Shown here: piece by piece, positions 1-10,190 of the stretch | Layout: each line of letters begins with the position of its first letter | Numbering within the stretch: position 1 is the first letter of the stretch | Assembly: GCA_029532415.1 (NCBI GenBank) | Contig: JAQOTA010000057.1 | Location: 791,882-855,881 of the forward strand | Direction: 5' to 3' | Source of the DNA: Marasmius tenuissimus | Taxonomy: Eukaryota > Basidiomycota > Agaricomycetes > Agaricales > Marasmiaceae | Length of the DNA stretch: 64,000 bases | The notes under the pieces: model-generated | Told to the model about the DNA's origin: nothing | Database searches by the model: none | What the model saw: the letters and a program-made list of their open reading frames with translations, nothing else | Translations under genes and position numbers: made by a program

Positions 1-28
1 GGTTACAGTTCGAGCCTCACTCGGGCAG
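1..28 (+). pseudogene. tRNA-Asn remnant lacking the anticodon arm
   Basis: The first 28 bases join the D-loop end of tRNA-Asn (GGTTACAG) directly to its T-arm and acceptor end (TTCGAGCCTCACTCGGGCAG). The anticodon and variable regions are missing. It matches the intact tRNA-Asn genes at 490, 2750 and 32806 apart from one acceptor change. The 5' half lies outside the window, so I cannot tell whether more is deleted. Confidence 0.6.
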
Positions 29-223
29 CTAAACTCTTCCATCTGCATAGCCTTTTTTTATCTCTCCCATACCGAACGTGCTGTTTCATGTGTGCTTTTT
101 TTTCTATTCACTACTCGGGCTCCCGAACGCTCATTCATGTTATGACAAAACAACTGGGGTTTGGTGGCCCGTCGAGTACAAAGTATGTACTAGTTGAATA
201 AAAAGTCTGCCTATCATTATTCA

Positions 224-318
224 TGCATTAAGAGGGAATCGAACCCCCGGCGGGTCGAGACAAATTGTGCGAAAGCCTCATATGGCAACGACCCAGGTTA
301 CCACTACCCCATTAATGC
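224..318 (-). tRNA. tRNA-Gly(GCC), intron-containing
   Basis: On the minus strand the acceptor stem GCATTAA/TTAATGC is perfect, the anticodon loop reads TTGCCA-intron-T, and the T-arm B box GGTTCGATTCC is intact. The intron lies after position 37 (about 259-282, 24 nt). A T5 run downstream on the minus strand would serve as a Pol III terminator. It sits about 170 bp downstream of the minus-strand tRNA-Asn at 490-584, forming an Asn-Gly pair. Confidence 0.93.
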
Positions 319-489
319 TTCGTTGAATAGACGGGGGTTGTGTATATATAGGTATCATGTATCAACTTGAGCATGGAAGGACATGATAGTTTACAGGATA
401 TATAGGTCAGAAAATATCCGAGCACGATATGTGGAGGCCTAATACACAAGGGAACGACAAAAAAGATAAGCTTTCACCGAAAACTCTAG

Positions 490-584
490 CTGCCCCAGTG
501 AGGCTCGAACTCACGACCTTCCGATTGAATCCAGGGCAGGGAAATATAACAGTCGGACGCTGTAACCAACTCAGCCATGGGGCA
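490..584 (-). tRNA. tRNA-Asn(GTT), intron-containing
   Basis: The minus strand gives the T1-A72 acceptor stem TGCCCCA/TGGGGCA with G73, the D-arm GCTGAGTTGGTTACAGC, anticodon loop CTGTTA-intron-A, and T-arm GTGAGTTCGAGCCTCAC. The intron spans about 526-546 (21 nt). Its exons agree with the copies at 2750 and 32806, but the intron sequence is unrelated. Confidence 0.93.
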
Positions 585-634
585 TGTATCAGTCTACAAA
601 ATTAAGGTAATATGACACCACAAGAAGACTTGGA

Positions 635-943
635 CTATGGCGTCATGTTTATTTCTGCCTTCGCTTCCCAGGACCTGGCAGCTGGCTTGTCCACATACTT
701 CCACAACCTCCACTCGTAGTCATACCGAACATGTCCAGCTAATTCAATGTCTCTAGCCAAGTCGCTTATCGGGTTCTCCGCAGCCCCTTTTTGACGTTCC
801 TCGGTAGTATCGGTATCGTCATCAACAACGGTAACGGGATATGGTCCGATCCGAGAGCTCCGCACCACACATTCGCTAACGGTTATGCGGGGGCCAGCCT
901 TTGGTTTCTGACTACTACCACCACGACGAGTCCATGAAGACAT
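635..943 (-). CDS. Hypothetical small protein, 102 aa
   Basis: This is an open frame starting at ATG 943 and ending at TAG 635. The composition is protein-like: a basic N-terminus, an acidic middle (DDDTDTTEE) and an aromatic C-terminal part with GHVRYDYEWRLWKYVD. I do not recognise the family. The predicted start lies only 39 bp from the divergent start codon of the mitochondrial carrier gene, so either the two share a very compact promoter or one start is misplaced. An unseen intron is possible. Confidence 0.4.
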   Translation of the reverse strand: MSSWTRRGGSSQKPKAGPRITVSECVVRSSRIGPYPVTVVDDDTDTTEERQKGAAENPISDLARDIELAGHVRYDYEWRLWKYVDKPAARSWEAKAEINMTP

Positions 944-982
944 CGACAAACTAGAACAACACGACTATCACGGCCTAGAAAT

Positions 983-2557
983 ATGGACAGCGCGACTCAG
1001 AATGGTATGTTCCTCGTTGCTGTCGGTCGGTATAGCGGTATTTCTGACGGTTTTTGGCTCGTGTTTAGATACCCAACAGCAAGCACAGGCTTTGAACCCG
1101 ACGGTTGACTTTATAGCTGGGACTATCGGCGTATGTGACACGTTTGACCTTCTCAATTTCGTTCGTATCCTAACAAACCCTCATTCGTTATCGCCCATCC
1201 CCTCCAATATCTTATCGCACCGCACCGCAACAACTCGGACGAACGCAAATAGGGCGTAGCAGGTCTCGTAGTCGGTTTTCCCTTCGACACCGGTGCGTTC
1301 CGTTCCGTATTTCGCTCACTATATCATCATGTTCCCACTAACCTCACCTTGACCTCGTTAGTCAAAGTACGCCTCCAAACCGCCTCCACCTCAACCCGTA
1401 CCTCACCTTCACCCTCAACTCTCCACTTAATGCTCTCTATCGCTCGAGAAGACAAACGACTCGGAATATGGGGCTTATTTCGGGGTATATCCTCCCCCAT
1501 CGCGACTGCTGCACCCTTAAACGGGTTGGTATTCGCCAGTTATCGGTTCTTGTTGGACTTTCAGAGACCTTCCGGGGAAGTACAGACGGAAGCGGAGTGG
1601 ACGCCGACGTTGGGACAGATCGCGTTGGCTGGGATGGGATGTGGTATTGTTGGCTCGTACGTCAGCTCTTTCTCTCTGTCTCTGTTCGTTTCTAACTATC
1701 GTTCGTTCGTTTGGTAGAGTGATAACAACCCCAACCGAACTAATCAAGATCCGACAACAAATGCCTTCTTCCTCCTCGTTCTTCAACTCATCCCCCTCCA
1801 CCCTCCCAACAGCAAGACAAGTAGCAACCGACATATACAAACGACACGGTATCCGAGGTCTCTACCGCGGTATAACAGCTACCGCATTACGCGATTTAGG
1901 ATTCGGATCCTACTTCTTCGCTTACGAAGCTACATGTCGGTACCTCCCCCCTCTTTGGGGGTCTCTTGGTTCTGGAGTGACGGAGAGGAGGAGAAGTGAG
2001 ACTGGTGCGTTGGTTCATGAGATGGATCATAGAGAAGGGAGTGAGAGTGCGGGGTTGGGAACGTTGTTGGTTGCTGGGGGTGTTGCTGGGATCGGTGAGT
2101 CCCTCCTTTCGTTTTTGAGTGGAGTTGAGCTGACTCCTGACGTTGGATAGCTGGATGGATATTCACGTTCCCGATGGACGTGGTGAAGACGCGTGTGCAG
2201 AGTCATGATGGGGGGTATTATCTCTCCTCAGCATCTACGGCTGTGGGTACACCGGCACCAACGGCGATTTCGTCTTCCGGGTCTTATGGGCACAGTCATT
2301 ACCCTCATCCACAATACCAACACCAACATTCATACCCCTTCGCGTTTTCTCGAGGTCTCCACCAAGGCCAAAGTCCCTCCGCACCAAAGAGAACTCTAAA
2401 CCCGTACCGAACGACGTTATCCACGTTCCTCCACTCGTTCCGTACCGAGGGGCACGCAGTGTTTTGGCGTGGACTGGGAGCTACGTTGTTAAGAGCTGTA
2501 CCGGTGAATATGGCTACGTTTGGTGTGTTTGAAGGGGTCGTTTGGGTTGTTGGGTGA
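983..2557 (+). CDS. Mitochondrial carrier (SLC25) family protein
   Basis: Six exons join in frame into 400 residues: 983-1004, 1069-1130, 1253-1292, 1362-1656, 1718-2094 and 2151-2557, all with GT-AG introns. The product has three repeats, each with the carrier signature at the end of its odd helix: PFDTVKVRLQ, PTELIKIRQQ and PMDVVKTRVQ. Family members exchange metabolites across the inner mitochondrial membrane. The PTELIKIRQQ form of the second signature resembles the amino-acid/carnitine-type branch, but I cannot assign a substrate. A low-complexity His/Pro/Ser insertion (about residues 285-340) lies in the loop of the third repeat, making the protein longer than the usual 300 residues. 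The exon joins are my own reconstruction, supported by continuity of the carrier fold. Confidence 0.88.
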
Positions 2558-2749
2558 ACGTGGTGTGTGTGTGTGTTGGTTGGAGACTTGCATACCCTAG
2601 GACCAACATCTTACTAGCATTTCATGTATCTTATTTATTCATCATCTCGTCGTGCATAGCTACACTTGTACTTACTACCACTGGATAAATATATACCATT
2701 ATCTCGCGTTGACCGCTATATATCCACATGTTCGGAAGAGGAGGTATCC
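2558..2749. other. Intergenic spacer, carrier gene to tRNA-Asn
   Basis: This is the 3' region of the carrier gene, with a short GT repeat just after the stop codon. I see no gene in it. Confidence 0.5.
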
Positions 2750-2845
2750 TGCCCCATGGCTGAGTTGGTTACAGCGTCCGACTGTTATCCAAAGTGCTCA
2801 AACATGGCAATCGGAAGGTCGTGAGTTCGAGCCTCACTGGGGCAG
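2750..2845 (+). tRNA. tRNA-Asn(GTT), intron-containing
   Basis: A complete cloverleaf with anticodon loop CTGTTA-intron-A. The 22-nt intron is at about 2788-2809. The exons match the other two complete copies. tRNA-Gly(GCC) follows 218 bp downstream on the same strand. Confidence 0.94.
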
Positions 2846-3063
2846 ATCACTTTGCACAGAGTTGATTTATTTTATTTTATTTTTGCTTTCCCTCTGTCGT
2901 TAGGTTTGATCTTCAACCCCTCCTCCCCTTTTTTGGTATTTAGCTACCTGTCGAGTGCAGGTATGTATGTCTCAACCTCGGTAGGGTGTTTGGTGAGTTT
3001 ACAAGGAAAGGTGGGACTGAGTCGGTACCGTATATGTCATACGATTTCATATGAGAAAGAAAG

Positions 3064-3155
3064 GCATCAATGGGGTAGTGGTAACCTGGGTCGTTGCCAT
3101 AGTAAGTAAATACGACAGCCTCGACCCGCCGGGGGTTCGATTCCCTCTTGATGCA
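3064..3155 (+). tRNA. tRNA-Gly(GCC), intron-containing
   Basis: Acceptor GCATCAA/TTGATGC with A73, A box GGGTAGTGGTAAC, anticodon loop TTGCCA-intron-T and B box GGTTCGATTCC. The intron is about 3100-3120 (21 nt). A T5 tract follows within about 30 bp. Confidence 0.94.
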
Positions 3156-3558
3156 ATTCAAGGCGTTGATTGATTCAATTTTTCTTTCCGCTTGTTCTTC
3201 TTCTTTTTCTTTTTCTTTTCCTATTTACTGTGCCCAATCGAAGTGAACGATGAACTAGGGTGTTGGGATGCCTCGTCGTCGATACTCGGGAAGCTTCCCT
3301 AGGTTCCAACTTCTAGTCCAGCCAACCTCCCCCTCCCCTTTTTTTTTGAAGCTGAGGACTATGATTATGACGACGTACGGTATATGGTACACAGTTTTTT
3401 CGAAGCCGATTGATCTTAATTTCTAGTGGCTCCTCCCCGAAAGAGTCTTCAGTGGAAAGAGCATCATACTGATTTATTCCTTTTATTCTTAGGTTATTCT
3501 GAGCCCCCGGCTCGTGATTGGGTTTCTTTCGATTCGTCGTGGGGCCCACTCAGCGCTA
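3156..3558. other. Spacer with pyrimidine tracts, no gene seen
   Basis: The first 60 bases are a C/T-rich run, with another C/T-rich tract near 3325-3350. I see no coding potential beyond short chance frames. Confidence 0.4.
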
Positions 3559-3609
3559 GCACTGGGGTAGTGGTAACCTGATTACTCGAGTTGAATTCCT
3601 TCTTAATGC
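3559..3609 (+). pseudogene. tRNA-Gly remnant lacking the anticodon arm
   Basis: The A-box half (GGGGTAGTGGTAACCTG) is followed within 12 bases by a degenerate B-box and acceptor end (GTTGAATTCCTTCTTAATGC). The anticodon arm is deleted, the same kind of loss as in the tRNA-Asn remnant at the window start. Confidence 0.6.
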
Positions 3610-3744
3610 CATCTCTTTTACTTTATCTCCTTGACTGACTCGAGGCGTACGCCCGAAGTCCCGAGTACCGTCGCAGCGAACGTTATCTTTCATCAACCCC
3701 TTGCGTCATCGTATATCGGTCCATAACTCCCGTTAGTTAGGAAC

Positions 3745-3790
3745 GCTGGGATGGCCGAGTCGTTAAGGCGAGTGATTTGTATGAGATCAT
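3745..3790 (+). pseudogene. 5' half of a class II tRNA (Ser-like)
   Basis: The acceptor strand GCTGGGA is followed by a class II D-arm (TGGCCGAGTCGTTAAGGCG) and the 5' strand of an anticodon stem (AGTGAT). No matching anticodon stem, variable arm or T-arm follows. Its acceptor and anticodon strands are complementary to the orphan 3' half at 32405-32451, so both probably derive from the same tRNA-Ser type. Confidence 0.5.
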
Positions 3791-4378
3791 TTTTCATCGG
3801 AAATTAGTATGCACTTGACAGAAATACGTATGCACTAGTGTTCGGGCTTTGCGTTGTTGACGTCTGGCCTTGCGGTATTGGTCTTGAAAAACATGATGTC
3901 ACGTCATTGTGTTGATCTTCACGAGCTCTCTGTCGCTCAGTCGCGCTTTGACAACGCGGGGTCCGTCATACGCCTTGCAGTTCTTTTGCATCGGTAGTCT
4001 ATATTTGGATGGGTGAGAGGTACGGGCGGTCATGATTCCGTGTACGGCCCGACTTGTCGAGAGTCTGGCTGATACAGATATTGTACAACCAATAACAAGA
4101 GAGGGTGCGGGAAGTGTTCGTTCGCTCTTCGATGAAACACGTTTAGTGTGCAACAGAAATTGACCAAATGACAGCATGGTTTTGCAAGCTGCGATTTCCT
4201 ATCTAATGCTCAACGATACAATCCTCGCATTTCGACAATAAGAGCCCCGTCTGAGCCCCTTTCAAGAACAACAATCGCTACTATACTTCCCCTCATCATT
4301 GCTCCATTCTTACCAACTTTCATCATAAGTTCCGTTCCAAATCCACCAAGCCTTTGACGTTCTTTGCTCAAGAGAGAG
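3791..4378. promoter_or_regulatory. Upstream region of the HECT-like gene
   Basis: There is no convincing gene here. The last 130 bases before ATG 4379 are C/T-rich, as is common in fungal promoters and 5' leaders. A chance minus-strand frame at 3899-4177 shows no recognisable domain. Confidence 0.35.
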
Positions 4379-7300
4379 ATGGCCGCTAATCAGCTTCCCT
4401 CCGAAACTCTCTCCCAACTCTATGCTTTCTTGCAGTCTCAGCCGGGATTCAGCTTCCCGGCAGGACCCTCTCAGGTCACATCCGCCCCCTCACAGCCAAA
4501 TCCTACTCTAATATCGGGACCGGTGGGGACTACGGTTGCATCAGCTGTTAATACCACTACGAATGCAGCACCTCAGGCACCTCCCTCTCAATCCACAGAC
4601 ACTTCGATTCTATCGGCCCCGCCACCACTTCTCTCTCTTACCACTTCAACAGCACCTTCCACATCATCCTCTTCCGCTCCTCCAATCTTATCCCAGGCTC
4701 CTGCTCCGATTGGTCCATACTCTAGTGTCAGCATGCTCAATGCCGTCGCAGGTGGTTCCTTATCTGGATCAGAGTCTTCCTCGCCGGGCCGTCCTCGCAT
4801 CACGACTCAACCTGGTTTTCCCGCTCTCACTATCGTTCAGCGCGTGAACGAAGCCAGGAGGGAGCATGCCAACGAATCGCTCCCCCGTAAACCTCGTGGG
4901 AAGGCCAAGAAGCCTCCGAGCCTGGTGTCACAGGAGAAAGGGCTGTCTCTTGACGACTGCCTTCGTGTAACCCCGGAGAAGAAGGTCCTCATGAATCTGG
5001 CGGTGAACGTTTACCCTCCCAGGCCCCCGAATGACATCTTAAACGTAAGCTTCTCTCTTGTCGTCATGGAAACGCATAGTGACACTGTTTCGCACAGGCA
5101 TTTGGGATTCCTCGACATATTGTCCTCTACATCAGACACGGCGATTCTTTCAATGCGGCCCTCAACAGGCTGCATCTCTATCACGAGTTCCATGAAGTTG
5201 ACGTGAAGACACCAGTTGTAGATGTTCTTACCGCCGTTTGTGACGAGCTCAAGGCATATGGTTACGACTTGGATAACACGGCAACCCAATCTACCTTTGC
5301 TCCTCATGAGAGCCTTCCATTGCAGCTGTTGGCATTCACAAACCTTGGACGGCCTAATGGCAGATCCAAGTCCTGCAAATTAGCCACTGGGGCTTTCAAT
5401 GCCGACACAACCCTAGAGGATATTCTTCGCAGACGTGAGTATGCGAATGCGAAGCTCTCAATTACGCAGCGTGGATTCTTTGAGCTCAACACTGGTATGG
5501 CCCGTTGATTTCTATCCTTTTATTTCTCTCATAAAACCTTTGTATCCAGTCATTCGGAAGTCCCATTACCCCCTTTCTATAGATAAGAGCCTTGCTGATC
5601 TCAGCCTGGGTGGTGATACCGAGATCAAGACTCACCGGTGTATATCCAAACGTATCTATGGAATGTTTCGGGACGATGAGGACGTTGACGCCATGGCTAG
5701 GGAAGGGGACTTGGAACACTCATGTGGGGAAGAGGAGGAGAGTGATGAGGAGGTGAGTCGAGCTCGGGATCTACCATAGGCTGAACTTATAATTGACCTT
5801 CCTTTAGGACGAGCAAACAGTGGTGAATATGCTTCTTTCCCGCCCGCCACTGACATTACGGCCCCTTTCTGGTCCCACTGTTGCTGTCCCTCCCCCGGCT
5901 CTTGCCCGAAGTGCTCCAGACTTGACAGCCAATCAAACAGACCCTTCTGCACGGAGGGCTGTATCTAACCCCACACCTTCCACCTCGACTGGAACCGCCA
6001 CAGCGCCACCCTCCACCCAGGGTGTTGCAGTTGCAAGTGTTGCTCGTCAAGCAAACCGAGAGGTAAGTCTAGCCCTGCCGTCGTGGTATCTTATTGCAAC
6101 TCAGTTCGATTCTTCCATGTCAATATAGGCAGTCCCAGATGCTCCTGCGATCCTGTGGACTGTTGTCTGGGATGAGAAGCGGGAGCAGGATCTGATGACT
6201 ATCTATGCATTCGAAAGGACCCCAAGATTTTTTGAAGTTGTCTCAGAGACTTATGAGTCGACTCACGATGGAAGGACTTTACCAGGTCTATTTATTCGAG
6301 GGCGAACTCAACAGGAACTCAGTCAACGATTAAAGGGAGTAATAGTGGATTGTCTCGAGCGCCAAGACTTCACTCCCCTTTTGACTTCTGATCGTCTGTT
6401 TGCCCTGTAGGTCAATCTCTCTAACCTACCGATCAATAATAACAACTGAACAAATTCAGTGTAGATGCGAGTGGCGATCTGATCAGTAGTGGTGCTGGAC
6501 TTGAACGAGAGGTCGTTCAAACCCTTTGCCACTCATACTTTATCAAGAGCGCCTCCACGTTCTTTATGCCTCTAGGACCCGAGTTCTCAACCCTTGCTGC
6601 TGTCAATGGTGCGTCAGCGCGTTGGATGTCCGAAGCGCAGAAGGTAGAGTGGGGCGTCCTTGGCACTTTGGTCGCACTCTCCCTGATCTATGGTTTCGAC
6701 ACCACTCCTCTCAACCCGTTGCTTTTGATCTACCTCATCAATGACTGTGATATCATTTCACTCCACTCTTTGCTGGTCCTTCGGTGGTTTCCCGAGCTCC
6801 ATGCCACACTAAAGGCCTGGACCCAGTTGGGACACCAGGATGACATTACTCAATTTGCCGGACACTTTGCCTCGTATCATGATTGTGATGTCTGTCTATT
6901 ACTCCTTCTCCCGCGCATGTTACATTGACATCCTTCCATAGGTTTCCGTGCTCCAGGTCAGAAGTGTCGAACAGCACCTAGCTCTCGCATGGGAGATGTT
7001 GCACAAGGGAATCATTGGCACGGGAACCAGTGACCATCCCGCTTTTGTGTCTTTTTTGAAAGGTTTCAAGATGCCTTGTGATAAAGGCTATACGTTTACT
7101 CAGGTATGTCGCGATCTGGAGTATTCTCCGTCGGATACTTACCTCAGATTCGATAGATTGCTCGTTCTTTCCAAGGAGGTTCTGAGAACTTCGTAAACTT
7201 GGTGTATCAGAATCACATTTCCCACTATTCAGACCTCCTTCTTGATCATCGGTCGAGACTTGTGCCAGTGACGGAAACAAACCTGAGGGAAGCGCTTCAC

Positions 7301-7856
7301 GCCAATCCATCTTTGGAGGTGGAAGACTTCGAAGACTTGTTCCGCGCATTTCTCGAAGGAACCGGATACCCCTCCCTTGGCCTGATGGAGGGAATGGATG
7401 GTCGCTTCAACACCATTGTTGACCTCAGCGACATACACGATGACACCTTCAGAATGTGAATGCTCTGCTGGGCTGCTACGGGTGCACCGTACATACTCCC
7501 AGATGGAGTGCCTACCAAGGCAGGTCACTCCTTATTCTACAAGGTCTGTTACCCAGAGCTAATGAACGACCGAACAACATGTCATACTTGTGGAGGACGA
7601 CGATACTGAATATCGAGCAGGTCTAGACCATCTTCAGTCGACACGTCATCTCAATGCAGGGGTGTGCAAGTTTCGAACTTGTGCGCGTGAAGTTATGCTC
7701 CCTGCTTCGTTCCTCATTCGTCTTCTCGGCATTGATTATTCTTCCTCGAATGGTGATGTTGAATCTTCTGGTTCAGGTCTGACTGTCGAGGAGGCAATTC
7801 ATCAATGGCTTTTAGTCGCAATTTTGGACAACATTGGCCAAAACAACTTGGCGTGA
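4379..7856 (+). pseudogene. HECT-like domain protein gene, C-lobe interrupted
   Basis: Exons 4379-5044, 5098-5494, 5550-5752, 5808-6062, 6129-6406, 6460-6889, 6942-7103 and 7157 onward join in frame with GT-AG introns. The N-terminus is Ser/Pro/Thr-rich and the middle acidic. From about residue 520 the pattern is that of fungal HECT-like proteins, with a helical N-lobe-like stretch, a QGGSENFVNL motif and a C-lobe-like MLCWAATG segment. Further on is FRTCAREVMLPASF, whose Cys sits where the HECT catalytic Cys would be. HECT enzymes transfer ubiquitin. An in-frame TGA at 7457-7459 cuts the protein (about 897 residues) just before MLCWAATG, and I found no canonical splice joining 7460-7540 to the final segment 7590-7856. 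It is either a recent pseudogene or contains sequence errors. The HECT assignment is by pattern, not search. Confidence 0.6.
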
Positions 7857-7859
7857 CAT

Positions 7860-8271
7860 AGCTCATATCTCACGAGAACTTCTTGGTCATAAACATATAT
7901 TATACTACGCCTAATACAACAGTCTTTACTTCTCTTAATGTGTGTCCAAACTACCGTCCGTCTCTATGAGTGTGACAATCTTGAAACCCGTCGACTCCGC
8001 TCTGGATAGCTAATCAAAGTTGCGGAAAGAGAGAAGCTATTGGCCCGGGCCCTAATGAAATCCTGAAGGACTCAATAAGCGCCCACCGATGATGGGGTTT
8101 CGTTCAAACCACGACCACCACAACGCTGGCATCCAAGTGCCAATGCCTCCTGGATACTACACTCACCGACAAGCCAAAGGAGACAATGAAACATGTTTAG
8201 TGTCTCGCTTCAAGATTAAAGAAGTTGTTGCGCTTGGGTACGACTTGAAAGGCAGGTTTTGCTTGCCATTG
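7860..8271. other. 3' flank of the HECT-like gene
   Basis: This is A/T-rich 3' flank with short chance frames only. I see no gene. Confidence 0.35.
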
Positions 8272-8314
8272 TTTATTCACATCGACGGAGGTCATCTCCA
8301 TCGACGCGAATAAA
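8272..8314. repeat. 43-bp hairpin repeat, copy 1
   Basis: Two 18-bp arms surround a 7-base loop (GGTCATC): left TTTATTCACATCGACGGA, right TCCATCGACGCGAATAAA. Homologous to the hairpin at 21257-21299, including the flanking GATATACAAA on its right. Confidence 0.7.
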
Positions 8315-8799
8315 GATATACAAATAAACCTTTGGTCAATCTCCGCAATTTCCGAAGTGCCGGAAATGCCGGTTCTTCCCTATCAAAGCCCTTTGCCCCG
8401 ATCCACTGTCTAGCACCTCGGCGCTCGGCGCTCAGCGCTCAGCATTCTCCTCCTCCCTGGACTCCTCGTTTTTGAGCTCTCAACTCTCAACCTGCTGCAC
8501 TACTCCACTCTAACAACAACCCCGGAATGCCAGCCCATCATCCTCGCCTAAACTCTCTGCAGTGGAAAACTCGCCGCTCCTTGTCAGCCAAGATCAATAG
8601 GGAGAAAAACGTTCGAAGTTGGGATTGGGAATGGGACTGCGGACGAGACCAAGGATGTCGCCGCCTTGGAATCTACGTCGGGCGAGGTTCATCTGCAGAC
8701 TGTGGGCGAGGCTAGTGACGAGTGGTGGGCTAGGGTACAGCGCTTCTCTGCGTTTATCTCGTCCTCACCATCTGAACTAACTTCCTATCCTATTTGATC
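8315..8799. other. No gene recognised
   Basis: It contains a short GGCGCTCGGCGCTCAGCGCT-like run near 8420 and chance frames. It may include 5' debris of the acetyl-CoA synthetase pseudogene that follows. Confidence 0.3.
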
Positions 8800-9795
8800 A
8801 GACCGCTTGTGAAACCCTATGTTAGTTCCGTGACTTCTAAACCGTCCAACACGGTGCCTTCGAAGGAGGCAACATTCTTGTTCCCCAAAGGTCGACTCAA
8901 CTCCCCTACAACTGTCTTGACCGCTGGGCTTTCAAACACCCCAAAGACTGAAAAGTTATTATCTACGAAGCAGACAAACCTAACCAACACGAGCACATCT
9001 CCTAATCCAAACTCCTTAACGAGACTTGCGCATGTATCGGTGCTATCCATTCAGTCGTCTTTGCTGGGTTCTTCTCCGAATCGCTACGGGATCAGATCTT
9101 CGATGGTAAATGCATAGTCCTCATCAACTTGGACGAGGGTAAGCGTGGTGGGAAGAGTATCGCGACCAAGGCGAGTGTGGATGTTGCGTTGAATAGTCAA
9201 GAGTGTAAAGGGATCGAGGAGAAGGCGGCTGTGTTGAAGAGAATGGGGAATCAGGTTGATTTCGTGGAAGGTGGAGACCTTTGTTAGCATGAGGAGACTG
9301 CAAAGGTTTTGGCGCATTGTTCGCCTGAGACGATGAACTCTGAGAATTCGTTGTTCATGCTCAATGTGCGTCACCCCTTACTTTTTTGTTCTACTTTCGT
9401 GCTGACTGACGTATGACATTCATCAGGCCTTTGGATTGACAGGCAAGCCCAAAGGCGTTGTTCATACGACTGGTGGACATCTCTGTGCAGCTTTGACTGT
9501 CGAAAATGTCTTCAACGTTCACCCCGACGACCAGTTCACCTGTATGGTCGATAATGGTTGGATCACTGGACACGTGGGTTCTCCTTCTCTTCTTTCGTTC
9601 ATCATTTGACCCTCTCTCCCCTTATGCAGGCACATCGTCCACGGTCCTCGCCAACGGTGTAACCACCAGTGACCACGGTCTTCAAAAGCACGCCCGTCTA
9701 CCCAAACCCCTCCCGCTACTGGGAAACCGTTCAAAAACACAAACTGACCCAATTTACTCCGCCTCGACTATACAACTCGCCTTTCACTGTTCTCC
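8800..9795 (+). pseudogene. Acetyl-CoA synthetase (AMP-forming) fragment
   Basis: Pieces in different frames spell the N-terminal half of acetyl-CoA synthetase. In order they show a region like YNCLDRWAFKHP, then [11 protein letters not shown] near 9040, then a [13 protein letters not shown] stretch. Next come the adenylate-forming P-loop region ([15 protein letters not shown], about 9440-9480), HPDDQFTC and a GWITGH motif, and finally [20 protein letters not shown] near 9690-9760. The TSGST part of the P-loop is altered, an in-frame stop sits near 9285, and frames shift several times. Introns of 50-60 bp persist (around 9365-9425 and 9572-9630), so this is a DNA-level copy. The intact enzyme makes acetyl-CoA from acetate, CoA and ATP. 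Confidence 0.8.
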
Positions 9796-9924
9796 TCCTC
9801 CCTTGATTTGATTTTCATTCGCTCATGGTCCACATTTCCAATTCCTTCCTCTGGCGCGTTCGCATTAGCGCTCACGTTCATGATCCGCGGAACTAGAAGT
9901 AGGTGGACGCCAAGGACCGTCTTC

Positions 9925-10190
9925 TATTCTCGAAGGTGTAGGTGCTTGAATCCCACCGGAATGGTCGCAACCCCACCTTCTGGTGCTACATTGGCGTCTT
10001 TTACTTCCGGACCAATCAGTTCCGCGATGCTCTCGACGCTTACTCCCAAGCCATTGGAATTGACCCTTACACCCCCGAAGTCTGCTTTGACCTGGGCCCA
10101 CTCTACGAGAGTTGCGACGATCAAATCTCGGATACGACTGGTGCCTATGCTAGAATTTCGAAATTGAATCCCAGCAACGAAGTAATCAGT
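9925..10190 (+). pseudogene. CYC8/SSN6-like TPR fragment
   Basis: A frame of about 80 residues reads RNGRNPTFWCYIGVFYF, FRDALDAYSQAIGIDPYTPE and ISDTTGAYARI. This is the TPR arrangement of the general transcriptional co-repressor Cyc8/Ssn6, which works with Tup1. Only two or three TPR units remain. It runs directly into the PRP8 fragment at about 10190, which is not a normal gene order, so the two were joined by rearrangement. Confidence 0.7.

Noticed and set aside
2652..3161. Short frames across the tRNA-Asn and tRNA-Gly genes
   Set aside because: They are translations of tRNA genes, not proteins.
4364..4378. Upstream TT-G start for the HECT-like gene
   Set aside because: It is a TTG codon. 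The first ATG in the frame is 4379 and follows a typical pyrimidine-rich leader.
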